From Peribacillus sp. FSL P2-0133 (GTDB lineage: Bacteria > Bacillota > Bacilli > Bacillales > DSM-1321): DNA of 64,000 bases. The DNA lies in assembly GCF_037975445.1 (NCBI RefSeq), contig NZ_CP150254.1, positions 2,292,001 to 2,356,000 of the forward strand. Reading direction: 5' to 3'. The position numbers were made by a program, and so were the translations under genes. This document shows positions 33,436 to 44,000 of the stretch, piece after piece (the first letter of the stretch is position 1; each line of letters begins with the position of its first letter). The notes beneath the pieces were generated by a model. That model was given only the letters and a program-made list of their open reading frames with translations, had not been told where the DNA came from and ran no database searches.

Positions 33436-34279
33436 ATGAACACACTATTGTTCGTAACAGATTTATACTATGAAGCAAAAGGAAGAAATTATTATGAGGA
33501 GGATTTGTTCCTTACTTCGAAGCTTAGAGAAGATTTTAAGTTGGGCATTTGTCATCCTGAAGACACTGAAACGTTTGAAAAAGATTTTGACTTAATAGTA
33601 TTTCGAAATGCTGGTCCAGTAGCGAATTTTAAGGATACGTATCAAGCATTCCGCAATAGAGTAGTTTCTGGATATTTTGAAAACATACAATTCATTTAAC
33701 GGAGAGTCTGATATGAACGGGAAGGAATACTTAATTGAACTAATGAATGCTCAATTTCCTGTTATTCCAACTATAGAAACTCTTGATTCTTTAGATAAAC
33801 TCCCTAATGTAGAGACGTATATTGTAAAGCCAAAAGATGGTGCAGATTCAATCGGTTTGGAATTTGTAACGAAAGATGAATTGAGTGATAAAGTTGATTC
33901 AGAATCAAAAAACACATTAGTACAACCATTTATCAACTTTGAGTATGAGGTTTCATTTTATTTTATCGATAAAGAATTTCAGTATGCTCTTTATGCACCA
34001 GATAAAGATCAAAGATGGGAATTAAAAGAATATGCACCTACTGTAGAAGATTTAACTTTTGCAAACAAATTTTTTGAATGGAATAATCTTGATTGGGGGA
34101 TTTAACGAGTTGATGTTTGTCGGAATGAACAAGGTGAACTTTTATTAGTTGAATTAGAAGATTTAAATCCCTATCTTTCCTTGTTAGAATTATCTGATGA
34201 AACACTGAAGAACTTTGTAGAGGCAATGAAAAAGTCATTACTGAAAACTCTTCAGCTTAAATTTAAATTTTTCTTATAG
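33436..34279 (+). pseudogene. ATP-grasp-like protein, frameshifted and interrupted
   Basis: The frame starts at ATG 33436 (GGTGAGGG upstream) and reads M-N-T-L-L-F-V-T-D-L-Y-Y-E-A-K-G. One extra T in the run TATTTT near 33673 shifts it; removing it joins V-V-S-G-Y to L-K-T-Y-N-S-F-N-G. The second part carries Y-I-V-K-P-K-D-G-A-D-S-I-G-L, typical of an ATP-grasp nucleotide loop. A TAA at 34103 interrupts before R-V-D-V-C-R and V-E-L-E-D-L-N-P. The restored length is about 280 residues. The function of the intact family is unclear. Confidence 0.8.
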
Positions 34280-34426
34280 AACTATCAGGTGCGTAGTAGT
34301 AAAAGAAGGAGCAGTCCCAAAAAAATTTTATAAGGAAAAAAGTCGTTCATGAACAAATCTAAAGATATATAAATGTGATTCTTAGCCATACTAATAAAGA
34401 TTAAAATATAGTTAGGAGGCAATATT

Positions 34427-34579
34427 ATGGGAAGATCAAACAATCAAAAATCATCTAGCAGAAAAAAATCATTAGCTCAAACTCCCAATAACTTAAAAAT
34501 CGAACCGGATCGTGTGAATGAAGAGTTTTCGCGTGAGCTAGGTGAAAGTGCGAAAATAAGAGCTACAAGACCTAAATGA
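34427..34579 (+). CDS. YfhD-family small protein
   Basis: 50 residues starting M-G-R-S-N-N-Q-K-S-S-S-R-K-K, with L-A-Q-T-P-N-N-L-K and V-N-E-E-F-S-R-E-L, the pattern of the YfhD family found in sporulating bacilli. GGAGG lies 7 bases before the ATG. The C-terminus is shorter than usual (R-A-T-R-P-K stop), so decay cannot be excluded. Related small proteins are linked to spores; the role is unknown. Confidence 0.72.
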   Translation: MGRSNNQKSSSRKKSLAQTPNNLKIEPDRVNEEFSRELGESAKIRATRPK

Positions 34580-34927
34580 TACTACAAAAAAAGTGATTGA
34601 TTACACTCTTTTTTAAAATTTTAGTAAAACAAATCGCGCTGTTTTTTAATAATTTCTATAGAACCAACCTTGCGTTTGTTGAAGAAGATGTTTCACAAGG
34701 ACCCTATTAATATGGTCCTTTTTTCTTTGTGAAAAATCAACAGCATTTAACCAGTGTCTTTAAATAAAAAAATGTGGCAATAGTATAAGATCAGAGCAAA
34801 AAACACGGTTTTATGCTTTGAAGCTAGACTTTTTCCCTGATGTACCTAATAAAATTACATAACTCTAGTATTCGTTAAACACAATGCGTTTTACAACAAA
34901 AATAATGGTATGTCTCTAATAAAGTTG
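34580..34927. other. Intergenic region with terminator
   Basis: AAGGACC/GGTCCTT with T-run (34697-34725), flanked by TTTCACA/TTTGTGAAA, forms a terminator. No gene is seen. Confidence 0.6.
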
Positions 34928-36157
34928 TATGAACGAATATAAGATTAATTTTTTAAAAAAACAAACTAGTTCTGAAGCAGGTGACGTCCTGCATCGACCA
35001 CTTGGCTCTTCAAAAAAATGGCCGCATTTGGATCCAATTACCTTTATCCCTGCTTAAACGACACCATTTCCTATTGATGGTGAAGACGACGTTGATGTTA
35101 AGGTAACCATTGGACCAAAAAGCAAAAAAAACCAAATTCCTCTTATGATTACAGGGATGACCTATGGTATCGCACTTAGTGAACAAACAAGGCTTTCTTT
35201 GGCGGAAGCAGCAAAAAATGTAGGAACCGCGATTAATTCCGGAGAAGGCGGAGTAATACCTGAAGAATTAGATAAAGCAGGAAAAATATTTTACTGTTTT
35301 CAAAAACAGAATGGTCAAAGGAAGAAGATCTTATTAAACGTGCCGACATGATAGAAATTAAGTTCGGACAAGGCGCACTAGCTGGAATGGGTGGAAAAAT
35401 TTTACCCAAAAATTTAACAGGTCGGGCTCATGAAGTGGCGGTGCTTAAAGAGAATGAGGATGGAGTCTTTTTGAACATTTTTTTGAAAATCAAACATTGA
35501 AAGATATTAAAAAAATTGTTAATGAACTTCGGAGCATAACTGGTGGTGTTCCCATTGGTGTGAAAATGGGGGCAGGTGGAAAAATTGAAGAAGATATAGA
35601 CCATTTGATTGAACTCGGTGTTGATTTCATTACGATTGACGGCGGCCAAGCTGCCACACACGGTGCACTACTACCCATTTTATCAGATGACATGGGAATA
35701 CCGACATTACATGCAGTTGTCCGGGCTGTTAATCATTTAGAAACGAGAAAAATGAAGGGTCAAATTAGTTTAATTGTCTCAGAAGGGCTAATAGTACCTG
35801 GGCACTTTTTAAAAGTACTTGCACTCGGTGCTGATGCTGTTTATGTAGGATCTGCCATATTATTTGCTGTCTCACATAGTCAAGCATTGAATGCTCTTCC
35901 CTTTGAACCACCTACACAAGTTGTTTGGAATCAAGGTGAATTCAAGGATCAATTTAAGATAGAAGATGGAGTAAAAGCAGCAGAGAAATTCTTTACAGCA
36001 AGTATAGAAGAAATGAAAATGGCATTAAGAGCGATGGGAAAACGCTCCTTAAAGGAGTTTTCAAAAAAATATTTAGTTTTCCTATGATGAATTGACTGCT
36101 AAAATGATTGGAATTCCTTTTTCATTTGAACCTTGGGAAGACATACAAAAAGAGTAA
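34928..36157 (+). pseudogene. FMN-dependent glutamate synthase-like protein (YerD type), broken
   Basis: Frames join to one protein related to the glutamate-synthase FMN domain: H-R-P-L-G-S-S-K-K-W-P-H, P-L-M-I-T-G-M-T-Y-G, F-G-Q-G-A-L-A-G-M-G-G-K, G-V-P-I-G-V-K-M-G-A-G-G-K, D-G-G-Q-A-A-T-H-G. A stop at 35054 and frameshifts near 35293, 35480 and 36065 break it. The last piece, M-I-G-I-P-F-S-F-E-P-W-E-D, is the family's C-terminus. Intact relatives have about 520 residues. The segment 35497-36087 remains open for 196 codons but lacks the N-terminal half. Confidence 0.85.
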
Positions 36158-36827
36158 TAATTGAGTGTGTACGCAGCTATCAGCAAATTTACGAAAAACA
36201 GGAACAGAATCATATATACAATATAAAATAGTTGAAAAATTAACTAAAGAATGAATGGCCTTGATGGATGGATATCCCCCAACCTGTTAGAGGGAGATGC
36301 TAAGTTTACTAATCCCTTGGCGAATCTCGATATCATTATAATGAAAATTGTAGTTCCTTTAAAAAGGGTTTGTTTAGTCATCAATTATTTACCCTTTACC
36401 TAGTCCATATTTGAATATATGCATAATAAATGTAAGTCTATATTGGTTATTATAATGGAAGTGCAAAAGCTGCCGAGGAGGTACCTTTTTTTTCCTTTCC
36501 AATAAGGTCGTTTATGTAATTACTATTTTTGCTAAGGTTCTGAAGATTATAGATTTCCATTTCTTCTTTTTACTAAGGATTTGTAAACGGTGATATATCT
36601 ACTCCATCTCAATTAAATGTATTTTGTTTTAGTAAACTAAAATATCAAATTAGACTAAGGTTTATAGCAAAAGCTTGTCTCCATTCATAGGATAAAGAAA
36701 GGCTGTAATCAATGTTATTGGATTCAGCGTTCCTAAACGGGTTTTAAGTGTGGATTCCCCTCAATTGTTATTACAAAAGGAGGTGTTTCTGCCCGTCTTA
36801 GGGTTAATATGAAGGGAGAGGCTAGAA
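36158..36827. other. Intergenic region, nothing recognised
   Basis: 670 AT-rich bases without a plausible gene. The last 20 bases include GGGAGAGG, the ribosome site of the subtilase gene. Confidence 0.5.
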
Positions 36828-37793
36828 TTGCCAAATGTTCAATTAGTACCCTTCCAAGTAGAAGGAATAACAGAAAATACCTTGGAAGTTCCACGAGGTA
36901 TTAGAATGATTCGTGCACGCTCTATTTGGAGAGAAGGGTTTAAGGGTGAGAACATAGTAGTAGCCGTAATCGATACAGGATGCCAGTCAGATCACCCTGA
37001 TTTGATTGATCAAATTATTGGTGGATATAATTTCACGGACGATTATTATGGTGATCCTGTCAAATTTGCCGATAATAACGGACACGGGACTCATGTTTGC
37101 GGAACCATTGCAGCAGCAGAAAATGGTTTTGGAGTTGTAGGTGCAGCACCTAAAGCGAAGTTGCTGGTACTTAAGGTTTTAAATGGATCAGGAGAAGGAA
37201 CAACAGAAAACATTACGTCAGCTATTAATTACGCTGTCAATTGGACAGGTCCTAATGGCGAAAAAGTACGGGTTATCTCGATGTCATTAGGGGGACCGGA
37301 TAATGATCCGGCCTTACATTCATCGATTATAAACGCCGTTCAATCTAATATAATGGTCGTGTGTGCCGCGGGAAATGAAGGCGATGGTAAGGCCGAAACA
37401 AACGAGTACAGTTATCCAGCTGCATATCCGGAAGTTGTGGCAGTAGGCTCAGTTGACCGGCGTGAACGTATTTCCAGATTTAGTAATTCTAATGGTGAAG
37501 TGGATTTAGTAGCCCCTGGGGAGAAAGTTGTATCAACCTTTCCTGGTAACCAATTTGCCGTCTTATCAGGTACATCCATGGCTGCCCCACATGTGTCAGG
37601 GGCTGTTGCGCTTTTGATAAATAAATTTGAAACAATACTTGGCCGTAAATTAACAGAGTTAGAAGAATTTAATGAACTCATAAATAATACAGTTTCGCTG
37701 GGCAAACCAAAGACTCAAGAAGGGCATGGAATGCTGAAACTAAATCACCAGAAATTAGAAAATATAAAAAAAGTTTTAAGGGAGTTTAGGTAG
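36828..37793 (+). CDS. Intracellular subtilisin-type serine protease
   Basis: A 321-residue S8 peptidase without signal peptide. Catalytic triad D49 (V-I-D-T-G-C), H86 (N-G-H-G-T-H-V-C-G) and S250 (S-G-T-S-M-A-A-P-H); oxyanion Asn in A-A-G-N-E-G-D-G. The N-terminal L-V-P-F matches the L-I-P-Y inhibitory propeptide motif of intracellular subtilisins (IspA). TTG start with GGGAGAGG 6 bases upstream. These proteases degrade cytosolic proteins in stationary phase. Monocistronic, with a terminator at 37874-37902. A decayed paralogue lies at 44478-44698. Confidence 0.92.
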   Translation: MPNVQLVPFQVEGITENTLEVPRGIRMIRARSIWREGFKGENIVVAVIDTGCQSDHPDLIDQIIGGYNFTDDYYGDPVKFADNNGHGTHVCGTIAAAENGFGVVGAAPKAKLLVLKVLNGSGEGTTENITSAINYAVNWTGPNGEKVRVISMSLGGPDNDPALHSSIINAVQSNIMVVCAAGNEGDGKAETNEYSYPAAYPEVVAVGSVDRRERISRFSNSNGEVDLVAPGEKVVSTFPGNQFAVLSGTSMAAPHVSGAVALLINKFETILGRKLTELEEFNELINNTVSLGKPKTQEGHGMLKLNHQKLENIKKVLREFR

Positions 37794-37873
37794 CCTTAAG
37801 ATAGAGAACAGAAAAGTATATGATCCTAATTTCATTGCATATTGTGTTAGGAACTCGGATACAAAGTGATACA

Positions 37874-37902
37874 AACCCTCTGGGAGTTAAAGGGTTTTTT
37901 TT
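37874..37902 (+). terminator. Terminator of subtilase gene
   Basis: AAACCCT pairs with AGGGTTT, followed by a run of ten T. Confidence 0.8.
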
Positions 37903-38019
37903 TTGTAAATTTATTGCTTATTAAACTACTATGAAAATAAAACTCTAGGTCTAACAAGCTGAAATATTATTAAACCTAAAAAGCTTCTTCAAAGTTTGAA
38001 CTATGCAGTAGCCGCCTAC

Positions 38020-38222
38020 TTATAACTTTCTATATTTCTCTGGCACTCTGGAATCGAATAAAGGAACTTCTTTTCTTATTTGCGGTACTTTCTTTAAATC
38101 TAAAGTTGCCTTTAATTCACCAACTTCTTGATCTAATTTCTGAACAACGTCTCCCAAGGGATCTACAATTTGTGAGGAACCTGCGAATTCCACTCCTAAC
38201 TGTGTGATCCCCATCTTCACAC
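38020..38222 (-). pseudogene. C-terminal fragment of a nitrilase-superfamily hydrolase
   Basis: The frame reads E-F-A-G-S-S-Q-I-V-D-P-L-G-D-V-V, then A-T-L-D-L-K-K-V-P-Q-I-R-K and F-D-S-R-V-P-E-K-Y, the C-terminal quarter of carbon-nitrogen hydrolases. Catalytic Glu, Lys and Cys parts are absent upstream. It ends with a natural stop. It may be the relic of a deletion; the adjoining right side is the csoR promoter region. Confidence 0.75.
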
Positions 38223-38367
38223 CTTCAAGTTCGAATAAGTTTTGTTAAACAGACTAAGGAATAGGATATACTTAAAAAGCAAAAAATAAAGAAATATTGA
38301 CACAATAGCTTTTCTCTTTTCATAGGATAGGAGGGTATGGTATATTAATTTCAAGGAGGGATGGGAA

Positions 38368-38715
38368 ATGGATGAAATGTTGAATGGTAAAGATTCTGTG
38401 AATGAAGAAGAATGCTGTACGACCTCTTCCCACGGCCGAAGAAGTCATCACTCAGAAGCAGTAAAAAAGAATTTAACGACCCGGTTAAATCGAATTGAAG
38501 GTCAAATTCGCGGTATAAAGGGTCTTATTGAAAAAGATACGTATTGTGATGATGTGATTACCCAAATAGCAGCTACACAAAGCGCGATGAATAGTGTAGC
38601 CAAGATATTATTGGAAGGCCATCTAAGGAATTGTGTGGTCGAACGCCTGAATGAAGGGGATACAGAGGTTATAGATGAAGTGCTTGTAACGATACAAAAA
38701 TTAATGAAAAAATAA
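38368..38715 (+). CDS. csoR: Copper-sensing repressor CsoR
   Basis: 115 residues with the complete Cu(I) site C60, H85, C89 (Y-C-D-D-V and G-H-L-R-N-C-V), spacing as in CsoR. The N-terminal extension (about 28 residues, with a C-C pair and His pairs) is typical of Bacillus CsoR. GGAGG lies before the ATG. Copper binding releases DNA. It heads csoR-copZ (16-bp gap), with copA next. A TTGACA at 38298 is its probable -35 box. Confidence 0.93.
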   Translation: MDEMLNGKDSVNEEECCTTSSHGRRSHHSEAVKKNLTTRLNRIEGQIRGIKGLIEKDTYCDDVITQIAATQSAMNSVAKILLEGHLRNCVVERLNEGDTEVIDEVLVTIQKLMKK

Positions 38716-38731
38716 AGGAGTAGATGTTGAA

Positions 38732-38938
38732 ATGGAAAATGTAACATTGAGTGTAAGTGGAATGTCTTGTGGTCATTGTGTGAATGCAGTTGAAGGGAAT
38801 GTAGGAAAACTTGCAGGTGTTGAAAGCGTAAAAGTACATTTGGACGCAGGAAAAGTAGATGTAGCGTTTGATAAGGAAAAAGTATCACTTGAGAAAATAA
38901 AAGAAACAATCGATGATCAAGGCTACGATGTCGAATAA
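38732..38938 (+). CDS. copZ: Copper chaperone CopZ
   Basis: A 68-residue ferredoxin-like HMA protein with S-G-M-S-C-G-H-C-V, the Cu(I)-binding C-x-x-C. It hands copper to the CopA N-terminal domains. GGAG is 12 bases before the ATG. It is followed by a terminator (38946-38969: AGTGCT/AGCACT with eight T's), so copA probably needs its own promoter or readthrough. Confidence 0.95.
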   Translation: MENVTLSVSGMSCGHCVNAVEGNVGKLAGVESVKVHLDAGKVDVAFDKEKVSLEKIKETIDDQGYDVE

Positions 38939-38978
38939 GTCATGGGAGTGCTGTTAAGCACTTTTTTTTACAAAAAAA

Positions 38979-38997
38979 TATACCCCATAGCGGTATA
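38979..38997. promoter_or_regulatory. CsoR-type operator before copA
   Basis: TATACCCCATAGCGGTATA is a palindromic CsoR site. It differs from the CstR operator at 11470 mainly by one inserted base in the spacer. It lies 17 bases before the copA start. Confidence 0.8.
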
Positions 38998-39013
38998 GGA
39001 AGGCGGGGATGAT

Positions 39014-41428
39014 GTGAGCGGCCAAATAAAAGAAACAACAATGCAGATTACAGGTATGACTTGCGCTGCCTGTGCAAACCGGATTGAAAAAGGGTTAAAC
39101 CGAATGGAAGGCGTTGAGGAAGCCACCGTTAATTTGGCTCTTGAGAAATCGGTCATTAAATATGATACGGAAAAATTAAGCAACAAGGACTTTGAAAAGA
39201 AAATTCAAGATCTTGGCTATGATGTAGTAAAAGAGAAAAAGGAATTTACGATTACAGGCATGACCTGTGCTGCCTGTGCTAACCGAATTGAAAAAGGGTT
39301 AAATAAGCTTGATGGAGTAAGCATGGCCAATGTGAACCTTGCGCTTGAAAATGCGACAGTCGAATATGATCCTTCCGAAGCCTCCCCAGTTGACATCATT
39401 CAACGGGTGGAGAAGTTAGGGTATGGGGCGATCATCAAGGAAGATAACACGGAATCCGTGGATTTCCGTCAAAAAGAAATTCAAAAACAAAAGAATACAT
39501 TCATTCTTTCGGTCATATTATCATTTCCATTGTTATGGGCGATGGTAAGTCATTTTAGTTTTACTTCGTTTATTTATATGCCTGATTTCCTCATGAATCC
39601 TTGGGTGCAAATGGCATTCGCCACCCCAGTGCAATTTCTGATTGGAAAGCAGTTTTATGTTGGGGCTTATAAAGCCTTGAAAAATAAAAGTGCCAATATG
39701 GATGTATTAGTCGCAATGGGAACATCCGCTGCCTATTTTTACAGTGTTTATCAGGCGATCATCTCGATGGGATCCCATCACAATACGGCACAACTATATT
39801 TCGAAACTAGTTCGATTCTTATCACCCTCATTCTATTAGGGAAGCTTTTTGAAGCAAAAGCAAAAGGACGTTCTTCCGAGGCCATCAAAAAATTGATGGG
39901 GCTTCAGGCCAAAACGGCACTGGTGTTAAGGAACGGGGAAGAACGCGAAATACCACTTGAGGAAGTCATCGTGGGAGATACGATATTGGTGAAGCCGGGT
40001 GAAAAGATCCCTGTCGATGGAGAAGTAGTCGAAGGGAACTCTGCCGTTGATGAATCCATGTTAACGGGTGAGAGCATTCCGGTGGATAAAACAAACGGGG
40101 ATACTGTGATCGGTTCAACATTGAATAAGAATGGTTTTCTCAAAATGAAAGCGACAAAGATTGGAAGGGATACAGCTCTTTCTCAAATCATAAAAGTGGT
40201 TGAAGATGCTCAAGGGTCCAAAGCCCCGATTCAACGTCTTGCTGACCAAATTTCCGGTGTCTTCGTTCCCATTGTTGTCGGAATCGCCCTTTTAACTTTT
40301 CTGGTTTGGATGATATGGGTTAACCCTGGAGAATTCACACCAGCTTTTGAAGCGATGATTGCAGTGCTAGTCATAGCCTGTCCATGTGCTTTAGGTCTGG
40401 CCACTCCAACATCCATCATGGCAGGATCAGGTCGGGCCGCTGAATTCGGTATTTTATTTAAAGGCGGGGAACACTTGGAAACCACACACCATATAGATAC
40501 GGTCATTTTGGATAAAACGGGAACAGTGACAAATGGTACCCCAGTGTTGACCGATGTCCTCATCGAGAACGGTATGGAAGAAGAACAGTTTTTATCTCTA
40601 ATCGGCGCAGCTGAAAAACAATCTGAACACCCTCTTGCGCAATCAATCGTTCAAGGAATTCAAGCAAGACAGATATCACTTGCTGCGATTGAGGAATTTG
40701 AAGCGATTCCTGGATACGGCGTGAGAGCTGTAGTGGATCAAAAAGTATTATACGTAGGAACGCGTAAATTGATGAAGCAAAATAACGTGGATATTACTAA
40801 TGCCCTTACAGCGATGGAAGCTTTTGAAGAGCAAGGGAAGACAGCAATGCTCGCTAGCATTGAAGGTGAATATGCAGGCCTCATTGCCGTTGCCGATACG
40901 ATAAAAGATACCTCGCTAACGGCGATTAAAAGGTTGAAAGCAATGGATATCCAGGTCATCATGATAACCGGGGATAATCAAAGGACAGCAAATGCCATCG
41001 GCAATCAAGTGGGCATTGACCAAGTGATTGCAGAAGTCCTTCCTGAAGGGAAAGCGGAAGAAGTGAAAAAACTGCAGGCAGCCGGTAAAAGAGTGGCAAT
41101 GGTCGGAGATGGTATAAATGATGCTCCCGCGCTGGCACTAGCCGATATAGGAATGGCCATAGGAACCGGGACGGACGTAGCCATGGAAGCTGCCGATATC
41201 ACTTTGATCCGGGGTGATTTGAACAGTATTGCTGATGCAATCCTCATGAGCAGGAAAACGATGCGGAATATCAAACAAAACCTATTCTGGGCTTTTGCCT
41301 ACAATGTAATCGGGATACCAATTGCGGCAATCGGACTGCTTGCCCCCTGGTTAGCTGGTGCTGCCATGGCTTTCAGTTCTGTATCAGTCGTATTGAATGC
41401 ACTTCGCCTTCAACGGGTAAAGCTCTGA
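39014..41428 (+). CDS. copA: Copper-exporting P1B-type ATPase CopA
   Basis: 804 residues. Two HMA domains with G-M-T-C-A-A-C (near residues 14 and 82); eight helices; actuator motif L-T-G-E-S; the metal channel C-P-C in A-C-P-C-A-L-G; phosphorylation motif [14 protein letters not shown] hinge; helix 7/8 residues N-V-I-G and [11 protein letters not shown] start with GGCGGGGAT close upstream. It exports Cu(I) from the cytosol. A convergent terminator (41510-41547) follows. Confidence 0.95.
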   Translation: MSGQIKETTMQITGMTCAACANRIEKGLNRMEGVEEATVNLALEKSVIKYDTEKLSNKDFEKKIQDLGYDVVKEKKEFTITGMTCAACANRIEKGLNKLDGVSMANVNLALENATVEYDPSEASPVDIIQRVEKLGYGAIIKEDNTESVDFRQKEIQKQKNTFILSVILSFPLLWAMVSHFSFTSFIYMPDFLMNPWVQMAFATPVQFLIGKQFYVGAYKALKNKSANMDVLVAMGTSAAYFYSVYQAIISMGSHHNTAQLYFETSSILITLILLGKLFEAKAKGRSSEAIKKLMGLQAKTALVLRNGEEREIPLEEVIVGDTILVKPGEKIPVDGEVVEGNSAVDESMLTGESIPVDKTNGDTVIGSTLNKNGFLKMKATKIGRDTALSQIIKVVEDAQGSKAPIQRLADQISGVFVPIVVGIALLTFLVWMIWVNPGEFTPAFEAMIAVLVIACPCALGLATPTSIMAGSGRAAEFGILFKGGEHLETTHHIDTVILDKTGTVTNGTPVLTDVLIENGMEEEQFLSLIGAAEKQSEHPLAQSIVQGIQARQISLAAIEEFEAIPGYGVRAVVDQKVLYVGTRKLMKQNNVDITNALTAMEAFEEQGKTAMLASIEGEYAGLIAVADTIKDTSLTAIKRLKAMDIQVIMITGDNQRTANAIGNQVGIDQVIAEVLPEGKAEEVKKLQAAGKRVAMVGDGINDAPALALADIGMAIGTGTDVAMEAADITLIRGDLNSIADAILMSRKTMRNIKQNLFWAFAYNVIGIPIAAIGLLAPWLAGAAMAFSSVSVVLNALRLQRVKL

Positions 41429-41509
41429 AGATCATGTAACATATCATGAAGGCATTTATACTGACAAAAACCATGCCACGAGCGTTTGGATTTTCATTCC
41501 CAACAAATA

Positions 41510-41547
41510 AAAGCCGATGATTCCTTGGCAAGTGAATCATCGGCTTT
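41510..41547. terminator. Bidirectional terminator between copA and dinB-like gene
   Basis: AAAGCCGATGATTC pairs perfectly with GAATCATCGGCTTT around a 10-base loop. Confidence 0.85.
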
Positions 41548-41609
41548 CATCTGGATGTTTATAGCGACCCCTATATGATGTTCCTTCATACTTTCGGTTG
41601 CCAAACCGC

Positions 41610-42113
41610 TTATTTTAAACAGTAAAATACATAATCCGTTGGTGCGCCACGCTCGCCTTGTTGATGGAGCATCGCTGATACGTTACCGCGATGATAGGTC
41701 CCATGATTCACTACATGATGGATTAGGTCGGCAAGTACAAACTCACAAGCCCCCATTTTGGGATGTTCGGTTACAATGGTCCGTTCAAAATCAGGCTGTG
41801 AAGTAAAAAAATTATCATAATCCTTTGCAAGTTCATCATAGGAGGATTCAAGTTCACTTATTGAGACTCCGTCCACTTCTTTCCGCCGCTGTTCAACTTT
41901 CTTAAAAGTATCTTGAATGGTGCATCCTTTCATTATTTCCAACCAGGTAATATCTGTTGCGTAAAGGTGAACAAGGACTTCCTTGATGGATGGAAAGACA
42001 CTTTTTATCGTGTCGCCATAGACTCCGTCCGGTAATTGTTTTAGGTTTTGGAACACTTGCTGATTAGCCCACACGTGGTAATCATACATTTTCCTTGCTC
42101 GGTTCATTTCCAT
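41610..42113 (-). CDS. DinB-family protein
   Basis: 167 residues, a four-helix bundle of the DinB/YfiT type. Metal-binding His candidates: V-H-L-Y-A-T near residue 49 and H-H-V-V-N-H-G-T-Y-H-R-G in the third helix. Members include bacillithiol-dependent transferases and DNA-damage-induced proteins; no precise role is assignable. AAGGAGTG lies 7 bases before the ATG. Monocistronic. Confidence 0.88.
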   Translation of the reverse strand: MEMNRARKMYDYHVWANQQVFQNLKQLPDGVYGDTIKSVFPSIKEVLVHLYATDITWLEIMKGCTIQDTFKKVEQRRKEVDGVSISELESSYDELAKDYDNFFTSQPDFERTIVTEHPKMGACEFVLADLIHHVVNHGTYHRGNVSAMLHQQGERGAPTDYVFYCLK

Positions 42114-43079
42114 TTTTTCACTCCTTCAATTGTTACATATCCTTTTCGACATAATTAAAAAAATACCTCTATAAAAAATAACGGTCATCCTGTAAAGAAA
42201 ATTACTTTTTTGATAAGTGAATAAATTGGTTTTTCACCAAAAAAGAACTGCTGAACGTTCCTCTTAGTTCCCAATACTAATCTTAGTGTCCTTATTCTTT
42301 TTGAATAATTAATCCAATAATTTTCTATTGAGATAACTTAAAGTTTAGTAGAGCCTAAATAAAAGAAGAAGTGGGGTAGATACTTTACTATTTTGGAAGA
42401 AAGATAAATAATTAAATTCTGTTAGTTTACATAAATGACCTTACCCACTTTGAGGCATTAGTTCAACAATATAAACATTATTTTGATTCGATAAGGTTTT
42501 TTAGAAGGTATCTGATAATTTGTCCATGCAATTGCCTCGTTTTATACATACCATGATAAAAGATGCCATCCTACTACAGTTATTATGTTTGATTACCATC
42601 ACCTTTGCGTTCACCCATGTTAAGGGGGTCTATCCACTTTTAATATAATAGTAGAGCCATAGTAGATGAAGGGTCTCTCAAATAGGGAATCAACAGACAT
42701 GTAGTTTTGATAAAAGGTTTTAAAAAATAAAAAAGGAAAAATGGATGGATATGCAACCAATTGTCAATCAGGGATGGAAAGCATAAACAGAGATTAGAAG
42801 TGCGGTTAATCATGCGAACAACCTGAAAAGCTGGCAAGGTCAAAGAACATGATATTACAGAAGTTGTGTTAGAAAAAAACACAACCATGAGAATCTAGAT
42901 CCTGTTAGCGAACTAATTTGTTAGAAAAATAGAACCGTCATTAATTCCAATCATCGATGTCAAGCGGTTTTATTCTTCAACTGACGGGGCTGATTTTTGG
43001 ATTTCAAGAGTGTGAAAATTCGCTTTATTTGAAAGTATTGTTAATAATTATAATAACTCTTATCGAGGGGTGGAAAAAA
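42114..43079. other. Long intergenic region, nothing firm
   Basis: About 970 AT-rich bases. A short broken frame near 42436 (N-D-L-T-H-F-E-A-L-V-Q-Q-Y) faintly recalls a sigma-factor N-terminus but cannot be supported. Upstream in-frame codons before the patatin gene (from 42957) lack a ribosome site. Confidence 0.45.
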
Positions 43080-44000
43080 ATGAAAGCAGATGCCGTTTTT
43101 GAAGGTGGGGGGGTCAGGGGAATTGCTTTTATTGGAGCGATTCAAGCAATGGAAGAGGAAAAAGTAGAATGGGAAAGACTCGCTGGGACATCAGCAGGAG
43201 CAGTAATCGCAGCTCTTTTGGCTAGTGGCTATAAAAGCCATGAAATTAGAGAACGGTATAGTGAAATCAACTACTCAAAGATGCGAGGCAGGACAATTCT
43301 AAATCGAATTCCCATTTTTGGCTCCTTTTTGGAACTTATGGTTCACCTTGGGATTTATAAAAACGACTATTTGGAAACGTGGGTGGATTCTCTTCTTTCA
43401 GAAAAAGGGATTAGGACATTCGCGGATCTTCCAGATGGAAAGTTGAAGATAATTGCGTCTGATGTTTCGAATGGTCAGATGCTTATTTTGCCAGATGATT
43501 TGGAACGCTATGGGATGTCTCCTGCTGATTTAAAAGTTTCAACTGCCGTAATGATGAGTGCCTCTCTACCATTTTTCTTCCGTCCGGTTATTTGGAAATC
43601 AAAAGACCGGAAAAAATCCTACATTTTAGATGGTGGTTTACTTAGTAACTTCCCAATATGGATTTTCGATACAGACAATCCTCGCTTTCCAACATTCGGA
43701 TTCCATTTTGTGAAAGATGAAGTTAACATAGATCCGGTAATACCAACGCCAATCCACCTTTTCAAAAATATATTTAAAACGATGCTTCAAGCCCATGATT
43801 TACGACATATGAACGAAGAAACGATTGAACGCACGATTCAAATTCCTACTGGCGGCATCAACGCAACGGACTTTGAACTGAATGAGGATGAAATCGACTT
43901 TCTCTATAAATCAGGCTATACTTCTGCAAAAGAATTTTTGTCTGAGTGGGATTTTGAACAATATAAGCACAAACGGATGCAAAGAGTAAAAAATAAGTAG
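43080..44000 (+). CDS. Patatin-like phospholipase
   Basis: A 306-residue patatin-fold lipid acyl hydrolase. Oxyanion loop E-G-G-G-V-R-G (residues 8-14), nucleophile S38 in G-T-S-A-G and D184 in D-G-G complete the Ser-Asp dyad. GAGGGGTGG is just upstream of ATG 43080; the 41 extra codons before it have no ribosome site. Bacterial patatins of this size act on cytosolic phospholipids. Monocistronic, with a GAGC/GCTC hairpin terminator at about 44047-44075. Confidence 0.9.
   Translation: MKADAVFEGGGVRGIAFIGAIQAMEEEKVEWERLAGTSAGAVIAALLASGYKSHEIRERYSEINYSKMRGRTILNRIPIFGSFLELMVHLGIYKNDYLETWVDSLLSEKGIRTFADLPDGKLKIIASDVSNGQMLILPDDLERYGMSPADLKVSTAVMMSASLPFFFRPVIWKSKDRKKSYILDGGLLSNFPIWIFDTDNPRFPTFGFHFVKDEVNIDPVIPTPIHLFKNIFKTMLQAHDLRHMNEETIERTIQIPTGGINATDFELNEDEIDFLYKSGYTSAKEFLSEWDFEQYKHKRMQRVKNK

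Noticed and set aside
42436..42560. Sigma-factor-like peptide
   Set aside because: Only about 15 residues look similar and no further conserved region follows.
42640..42888. 82-codon leftward frame
   Set aside because: Poor composition, no ribosome site, no family resemblance.
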